Shown: positions 59,019-64,000 of the stretch, in pieces | Position numbering within the stretch: position 1 is the first letter of the stretch | How the letters are laid out: the number at the start of each line of letters is the position of its first letter | Source of the DNA: Flavobacterium sp. Root935 | GTDB taxonomy: Bacteria > Bacteroidota > Bacteroidia > Flavobacteriales > Flavobacteriaceae | Direction: 5' to 3' | Assembly (NCBI RefSeq): GCF_001429295.1 | Contig: NZ_LMJL01000007.1 | Span: forward strand, 836,708-900,707 | DNA length: 64,000 bases | Position numbers and translations under genes: made by a program | Notes under the pieces: model-generated | Database searches by the model: none | What the model saw: only the letters and a program-made list of their open reading frames with translations | What the model was told of the DNA's origin: nothing

Positions 59019-59552
59019 ATGAAATTTTCAAAAACCATTTTTACAATTTTCTTACTAGCCATTTCTACAATTTCATGCAGCGGCGATGACGGAACTGATG
59101 GTGTTAATGGGGCAGACGGAGCGCCAGGAGCAGCTGGGACAGCAAATGTTATTTACAGTGCATGGTTAACAGCACCAGCAGCAGCTGCAGAAACAATAGA
59201 CGGTACTTCGGGAATGTCTACAACTATTAATGCGCCAGAACTATCAGCAGACATTCTTTCTAAAGGAACCATATTAGTGTATGTTTCTTTTGGATCAGGT
59301 ACTTACACAGTGCCATACACATCTACCGCAGGAGGATTCGTAAATACAATTACGGCTATTTCTAATCTGCAAAAAATCAAATTATTTAGATTTAGACATG
59401 ATGGAGGAGGAACAGTAAACCTGCCAACAACGCTTAACTGGCGATATATTTTAATTCCTGGAGGAGTAGCGGCCACCGCAAAAACTGCAAAACTAGACTA
59501 TTCTAAAATGAGTTACGAAGAAGTTTGCGCACATTTTAACATCAAACCTTAA
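59019..59552 (+). CDS. Lipoprotein with a short collagen-like segment
   Basis: A 177-residue predicted lipoprotein (lipobox TISC, Cys20). Just after the Cys comes a Gly-X-Y run (GDDGTDGVNGADGAPGAAGT), common in Bacteroidetes surface lipoproteins and likely an extended stalk. The rest is all-beta (GTILVYVSFGSGTYTVPYTS, LNWRYILIPGG) and ends MSYEEVCAHFNIKP. The function is unknown. It is followed after 40 bases by a second lipoprotein with a closely similar signal peptide, and is divergent from the LytTR/TPR-kinase pair. Confidence 0.85.
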   Translation: MKFSKTIFTIFLLAISTISCSGDDGTDGVNGADGAPGAAGTANVIYSAWLTAPAAAAETIDGTSGMSTTINAPELSADILSKGTILVYVSFGSGTYTVPYTSTAGGFVNTITAISNLQKIKLFRFRHDGGGTVNLPTTLNWRYILIPGGVAATAKTAKLDYSKMSYEEVCAHFNIKP

Positions 59553-59592
59553 TTCTGAAATCAAATAAAATCAATTAATTAAAATATATATT

Positions 59593-60183
59593 ATGAAAGC
59601 TCTAAAAACTATTTTGACCCTTTTATTAATTGCCGTTTCTACGGTTTCATGCAGCAGCGATGACGATAAAGATGCTGTTAAATATAATGAAGAAAATCCT
59701 CTAGATGCTTATATGGCAGGATCTGGATTTAGCCAAAAAGCTGTAGATGTAAAAAACTCAGGAATTTATGAATATGGTTTTAGTTTTAAACCAACCGTAA
59801 CGGGAAAAATAAACTCCTTGATTGTAAAAATTCCAGATGTAAATCCAACTTTAAGAGTTACTCTATGGGATGCTGCAACCAAAACAGTTATAAAATCTGA
59901 AACTATAAATGTAGCTACAGCTAATGTTACAGTCGAAAAAGCAATTTCGCCAATCGCACTAACTAAAGATAAAGAGTACTTTTTTACAGTAAATAGTGAC
60001 GACTGGATCAACAGAACAAAAACAGATGGATCTGCAGCGACTTATCCAATTGTGGCTGGAAATATTACTATTACAGGATATGCTTATATCTCCAGTACAG
60101 CAGCAGAAACTATTTTCCCAACAAATGCACGTAATACCTATTATGCAGGTGACGTTACATTTAAATTTCAACAAACAGAATAA
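59593..60183 (+). CDS. DUF4082-like lipoprotein
   Basis: A 196-residue predicted lipoprotein. The signal sequence MKALKTILTLLLIAVSTVSC ends at Cys20, followed by an acidic patch (SSDDDKD). The mature domain (GIYEYGFSFKPTVTGKINSLIVKIPDVNPTLRVTLWDA ... KEYFFTVNSDDW) has the beta-sandwich pattern and LW motif of DUF4082-type domains, often found on surface-exposed proteins. Function is unknown. It is probably co-transcribed with the collagen-like lipoprotein. A terminator follows. Confidence 0.83.
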   Translation: MKALKTILTLLLIAVSTVSCSSDDDKDAVKYNEENPLDAYMAGSGFSQKAVDVKNSGIYEYGFSFKPTVTGKINSLIVKIPDVNPTLRVTLWDAATKTVIKSETINVATANVTVEKAISPIALTKDKEYFFTVNSDDWINRTKTDGSAATYPIVAGNITITGYAYISSTAAETIFPTNARNTYYAGDVTFKFQQTE

Positions 60184-60214
60184 TTCTTTTTTTGGATAGC
60201 TTTGAATTAGTAAA

Positions 60215-60246
60215 GGAAAAGGTTTGGCGGTAGTCAAGCCTTTTTC
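60215..60246 (+). terminator. Intrinsic terminator of the lipoprotein pair
   Basis: AAAGGTTTG pairs with CAAGCCTTT (one wobble) over a loop GCGGTAGT and leads into T residues. Confidence 0.82.
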
Positions 60247-60271
60247 GTTAAAAATACAGTTTGTTTTTTTT

Positions 60272-60311
60272 AGACTTGACGGGTTTTTAAAACCTGTTAG
60301 GTCTTTTTTTG
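60272..60311. repeat. Hairpin, 'AGACCCGAC' family, copy 2, with T-run
   Basis: AGACTTGACGGGTTTT pairs with AAAACCTGTTAGGTCT (several wobbles) and is followed by T7. It resembles 3614-3646. Lying after an existing terminator, it would be a second one. Confidence 0.75.
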
Positions 60312-60354
60312 GAACTTATTTTCTATTTTTAGCAAATCTTATATTCCTTTAAAA

Positions 60355-62928
60355 ATGAAAATTCTATACACCTTTCTTTGTTTTTTTATGTTGATTTCTA
60401 ATGGTTTTTCCCAATCAAAAGAAAAAGAAAGTGTGCTTTTAGAAAATGGGGTTTCAGAGCAATTGGCGCAGTTTCGTAAAAAGCAGATTTCAGAAGTTCA
60501 GTATAATTTGTCATTCGAGATTCCCAATCAGAAAGAAGAAAATATAAATGCCCATTTGACGGTAAATTTGAATATATCTGATTTAAGTCAGCCTTTACTT
60601 TTTGATTTTAAAGAGAAAACTTCAAATATAAAAACAGTTGCCATAAACGGAAAAAGTCTTCCCATTGTTCACCAAAACGGGCATATTGTAATTCCTTCTT
60701 CGGGTTTAATTTTAAGAAAAAATGCGATTTCAATTTCTTTTATCGCGGGTAATTTATCGTTAAATAGAAATGACGATTTTCTATATACACTTTTAGTTCC
60801 AGATCGCGCAAGTACCTTATTTCCATGTTTTGATGAGCCAGATATTAAAGCTGCTTACAAATTGAGTCTTTCTGTACCAAAAGATTGGTCGGTTTTGGCT
60901 GGAGCCGATGTAAAAGAGAAAATCGATAAAGGTAATTTTATCACATATATTTTTGGAGAATCAGATAAAATGAGTACCTATTTATTCTCTTTTGTAGCAG
61001 GGAAATTCAAAAGCACGACGCAAAAACCAGGTTTAGAAATGACGATGCTGTATCGTGAAAACAGTCCGGAAAAATTCCGCGTAAGCGCAGATACTATTTT
61101 CAATCTGCATCAACAATCCTTAGATTTTTTACAAAAATATACCAATTATAAATTTCCATTTCAAAAGCTGGATTTTGCTTCGATTCCTGTTTTTCAGTAT
61201 GGCGGAATGGAACATGTTGGTGCGATTCAGTATCGAGAATCAACGTTGTTTTTGGACAACAGCGCAACCGACAGCGAAAAATTAAACCGCGCCAAACTCA
61301 TTGCACACGAAACCTCACATATGTGGTTTGGCGATTTGGTCACAATGAAATGGTTTGATGATGTTTGGATGAAAGAGGTTTTTGCCAATTTCATGGCCGA
61401 TAAAATCATGAACCCGATTTTTCCGAAAGTCAATCATAATCTGCAGTTTTTTACCGCGCATTATCCTAGCGCTTTCGCGGAAGATCGTTCTTTAGGAACA
61501 CATCCAATCAAACAGCATCTGGCGAATTTAAAAGACGCTGGTTCGCTGTACGGAGCCATTATTTACAATAAAGCGCCAATTATGATGCGTCAGTTAGAAG
61601 CTTCGATGGGAAAGGAAGCTTTTCAGAAAGGAATTCAAAACTACATTCAAAACTACGCCAATGACAATGCCGATTGGAATAATTTGGTAGAAATTCTGGA
61701 TGCAGAAACGCCGCTCGATATGAAAAAATGGAGTGACGTTTGGGTAAACAAATCTGGAAGAGCGATTTTTACGGATAAGAGTGAATACGATTCTAAAAAC
61801 CGAATTAAAACTTTTGAAATTCAGCAAAAAGCAGAAGACAACTCCAATAATATCTGGCCTCAGGTTTTTCAGATTGGTTTGGTTTATGCCAATGATGTAA
61901 AAGTTCTGACGATTAATATTAATGATAAAAACACCGTTTTAAAAGAAGCCATCGGACTTGAAAAACCAATTGCCGTTGTTTATAATTACAATGGTTTTGG
62001 GTACGGAGTTTTTCCGCTTGACGGGAATAATTTAGATTATATTTCTACATTGAAAGATGAGGTTGCAAGAGCGTCTAGCTACAGCAATCTTTATGAAAAT
62101 ACATTGCTTGGAAATGTTTCACCAGATAAAGCTTTTAATTGTTTTCTGAAAGCAATTCAAACAGAAGAAAACGAATTGGTTTTGAGAATTGCTTCTAATA
62201 ATTTAAATACAATTTATTGGAGATTTTTTACCGAAAAACAACAAAGTAAAGTTCAGAAACAGCTTGAAGGTATTTTGTACGAACGTTTACAAGCTAATTT
62301 ATCAGCCAATATCAAAAAGACATTGTTCGGATTATTCAGTTCGATTGCCTATTCTAATTCGGCGAAAGCCAGTTTATATAAAGTTTGGAACAGAGAAGTC
62401 TCGATTCCGAATTTGAAATTAAACGAAGACGATTATACCAATATGGCAATGAATCTGGCTATTTTTGAACATCCAAAAGCAGATGAAATCTTGAAGAAAA
62501 CCAGAAAATCTTTCACTAATCCGGATAAACAAAAACGTTTTGAGTTTTTGCTTCCCTCTTTATCAAAAGACGAATTGGTTCGTAATGCTTTTATGGAATC
62601 TTTAAAAGAGGATAAAAACCGTGAAAAAGAATCGTGGGTTTCTGTTGGATTAGCGAATATTCATCATCCGCTTCGTCAGGAAAATGCACAAAAATATATC
62701 AGATTTTCATTAGATTTGGTTGATGAAATTCAGACAACGGGAGATATTTTCTTCCCGAAAGACTGGCTGGATAATACAGTTGGAAAATATTCTTCGAAAT
62801 TTGCCTTTGATGAAGTACAGCGATTCTTAAAAGAAAACCCTAATTTTAGTCCTATTTTAAAAAGGAAATTATTTCAATCGACAGATTTGCTTTATAAAGC
62901 ACAAAATATTAAAAAAGAAACCGAATGA
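60355..62928 (+). CDS. M1-family metallopeptidase (aminopeptidase N type)
   Basis: An 857-residue exported zinc aminopeptidase. The signal peptide is MKILYTFLCFFMLISNGFSQ. The exopeptidase motif reads GGMEH (283-287; GxMEN in most relatives). The zinc site is H318-E319-T-S-H322 with E341 as third ligand (HEXXH-X18-E). A Tyr stabilising the transition state is expected further on. The C-terminal helical domain (about 520-857) is complete. The last four bases overlap the DUF58 gene (ATGA), implying coupled translation. It degrades peptides in the periplasm. Confidence 0.95.
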   Translation: MKILYTFLCFFMLISNGFSQSKEKESVLLENGVSEQLAQFRKKQISEVQYNLSFEIPNQKEENINAHLTVNLNISDLSQPLLFDFKEKTSNIKTVAINGKSLPIVHQNGHIVIPSSGLILRKNAISISFIAGNLSLNRNDDFLYTLLVPDRASTLFPCFDEPDIKAAYKLSLSVPKDWSVLAGADVKEKIDKGNFITYIFGESDKMSTYLFSFVAGKFKSTTQKPGLEMTMLYRENSPEKFRVSADTIFNLHQQSLDFLQKYTNYKFPFQKLDFASIPVFQYGGMEHVGAIQYRESTLFLDNSATDSEKLNRAKLIAHETSHMWFGDLVTMKWFDDVWMKEVFANFMADKIMNPIFPKVNHNLQFFTAHYPSAFAEDRSLGTHPIKQHLANLKDAGSLYGAIIYNKAPIMMRQLEASMGKEAFQKGIQNYIQNYANDNADWNNLVEILDAETPLDMKKWSDVWVNKSGRAIFTDKSEYDSKNRIKTFEIQQKAEDNSNNIWPQVFQIGLVYANDVKVLTININDKNTVLKEAIGLEKPIAVVYNYNGFGYGVFPLDGNNLDYISTLKDEVARASSYSNLYENTLLGNVSPDKAFNCFLKAIQTEENELVLRIASNNLNTIYWRFFTEKQQSKVQKQLEGILYERLQANLSANIKKTLFGLFSSIAYSNSAKASLYKVWNREVSIPNLKLNEDDYTNMAMNLAIFEHPKADEILKKTRKSFTNPDKQKRFEFLLPSLSKDELVRNAFMESLKEDKNREKESWVSVGLANIHHPLRQENAQKYIRFSLDLVDEIQTTGDIFFPKDWLDNTVGKYSSKFAFDEVQRFLKENPNFSPILKRKLFQSTDLLYKAQNIKKETE

Positions 62929-63851
62929 AAATCGAATCGGAAATAGAGAAAGTCTCCAGTTTTCAGCATCTAGAAATGCTGGCCAATCAGGTTGTGGAAG
63001 GTTTTATATCGGGAATGCATAAGAGTCCGTTTCATGGGTTTTCGGCTGAATTTGCTGAACATAAAGTGTATAATGCAGGCGAAAGCACTAAACATATCGA
63101 CTGGAAATTATTTGCTAAAACCGATCGTTTGTACACTAAACGTTTTGAGGAAGAAACCAATTTACGCTGTCATTTAATTGTTGACAATTCCTCTTCCATG
63201 CATTATCCTGAACTCAAATCAAATCAGCCTTTTTATGAAAAGAAGATTGGTTTTGCAGTTTTGGCTTCGGCTGTTTTAATGAATATTTTAAAGAAACAGC
63301 GAGATGCAGTTGGTTTGAGCGTTTTCTCCGATAAATACGAATATTACGCTCCCGAAAAAGGAAGCGATCGTCATCATAGAATGTTGTTAAATAAACTGGA
63401 AGAATTATTACAGCAGCCAAAAGTCAAAAAAACAACGGATACCATTACCTATTTACATCAAATAGCAGAAAAAATGCATCGCCGTTCGATGATTATTTTG
63501 TTTACGGATATGTTTCAGGCTGAAGATGATGAAAAGCTTTTTAATGCCTTGCAACATCTTAAGCACAACAAACACAAAGTAGTTTTGTTTCATGTTGTAG
63601 ATAAAGAAACCGAATTGAAATTTGATTTTGACAACACACCAAGAAAGTTTATCGACTTAGAATCGGGAGAAGAGGTTTCTATTTTTGCTGACAATGTAAA
63701 AGAAGAATATGAAAAAAGGGTAGAAGCCTATTTTAAAAATCTAGCTTTAACCTGTGCCAAGAACCAAATTAAGTACGTTCCGGTAAATGTTGGTGACAAT
63801 TTTGAAAAAATATTGACTACATATTTGGTTGAAAAACAAAACTTTGGATAA
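62925..63851 (+). CDS. DUF58 domain protein
   Basis: A 308-residue cytoplasmic protein. The DUF58 core FSAEFAEHKVYNAGESTKHIDWKLFAKTDRLYTKRFEEE is complete. It is followed by a von Willebrand-like part with VDNSSSMHYPE, a MIDAS-type DxSxS site, and MIILFTDMFQ. DUF58 genes usually sit beside MoxR ATPases and VWA membrane proteins (aerotolerance-type Bat operons). None is inside this window, but the operon could be partial. It overlaps the peptidase gene by four bases. A tRNA gene follows. Confidence 0.93.
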   Translation: MKIESEIEKVSSFQHLEMLANQVVEGFISGMHKSPFHGFSAEFAEHKVYNAGESTKHIDWKLFAKTDRLYTKRFEEETNLRCHLIVDNSSSMHYPELKSNQPFYEKKIGFAVLASAVLMNILKKQRDAVGLSVFSDKYEYYAPEKGSDRHHRMLLNKLEELLQQPKVKKTTDTITYLHQIAEKMHRRSMIILFTDMFQAEDDEKLFNALQHLKHNKHKVVLFHVVDKETELKFDFDNTPRKFIDLESGEEVSIFADNVKEEYEKRVEAYFKNLALTCAKNQIKYVPVNVGDNFEKILTTYLVEKQNFG

Positions 63852-63889
63852 ATATTTGAAAATTTATTTCATTTTTTTTACAAAAACGC

Positions 63890-63919
63890 TTGCAGAAATG
63901 AAATTCTGTACTATCTTTG
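63890..63919 (+). promoter_or_regulatory. Promoter of the tRNA-Asp gene
   Basis: TTG (63890-63892), 19-base spacer and TATCTTTG (63912-63919) match the Bacteroidetes consensus exactly, about 18 bases before the tRNA. Confidence 0.82.
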
Positions 63920-63937
63920 CAACCGCAATAACGCAGA

Positions 63938-64000
63938 GGTTTGGTAGTTCAGTTGGTTAGAATACATGCCTGTCACGCATGGGGTCGCGGGTTCGAGTCC
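63938..64000 (+). tRNA. tRNA-Asp (anticodon GTC), cut by the window end
   Basis: The acceptor strand GGTTTGG, D-arm AGTTCAGTTGGTTAGAAT, anticodon arm with GTC at 63972-63974, variable loop and T-arm GCGGGTTCGAGTCC are visible. The 3' acceptor strand lies beyond base 64000. GTC reads the Asp codons GAC and GAT. It has its own promoter and may head a cluster of tRNA genes. Confidence 0.95.

Overview
The window is AT-rich chromosomal DNA from a Flavobacterium-like member of the Bacteroidetes. This is supported by promoters of the TTG / TAnnTTTG type, a leu operon of the order leuC-leuD-leuA2-leuB, a fused MurF-alanine racemase, a TonB receptor with a carboxypeptidase-like N-terminus, PorT-like barrels, many 'SC' lipoproteins, and a DnaE with a fused proofreading domain. 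No insertion sequence, CRISPR array, rRNA or phage gene was seen.

Layout. 1-8.3 kb: tail of an unknown gene, an RRM-RGG RNA-binding protein, the leucine operon on the minus strand, then an AraC regulator and a short-chain dehydrogenase. 8.7-20.7 kb: dnaE, an outer-membrane barrel, an oxidoreductase, a prolyl oligopeptidase, and a TonB receptor with a His/Cys-rich secreted partner. 20.9-26.5 kb: envelope and housekeeping genes (barrel, PAP2-like membrane protein, murF-alr, mscL, asd). 26.6-29.7 kb: small accessory genes: a SUKH protein, two tandem duplicated lipoproteins, a frameshifted YcxB-like gene and an orphan. 29.7-34.3 kb: ferredoxin, NifU and Mrp (iron-sulfur cluster supply) and an L,D-transpeptidase. 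34.4-42.0 kb: a MacAB-like efflux operon opposite an NtrC-type regulator and histidine kinase. 42.1-47.6 kb: ATL protein, LysE exporter, trmB, ammonium channel, NTF2-like protein, a lipoprotein with three copies of a His/Cys motif, and a ribosome hibernation factor. 47.8-52.8 kb: a small gene, then a three-gene island of cytosine DNA methyltransferase, a double-ATPase histidine kinase and a response regulator with an unrecognised C-terminal domain. 52.9-64 kb: AsmA-like protein, thioredoxin, a TPR histidine kinase with LytTR regulator, two lipoproteins, an M1 aminopeptidase, a DUF58 protein and a tRNA-Asp cut by the window end.

Two things stand out. First, the methyltransferase / kinase / response-regulator island is translationally coupled by two ATGA overlaps, has its own promoter and contains no recognisable nuclease. 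It looks like a signalling-type epigenetic or defence system. Second, many intergenic gaps hold large imperfect palindromes from about ten different sequence families. All three gaps inside the leu operon are filled by different families. A near-consensus sigma-54 promoter with upstream palindromes links the NtrC-type regulator to the efflux operon. All family assignments are from reading motifs; no database search was run.
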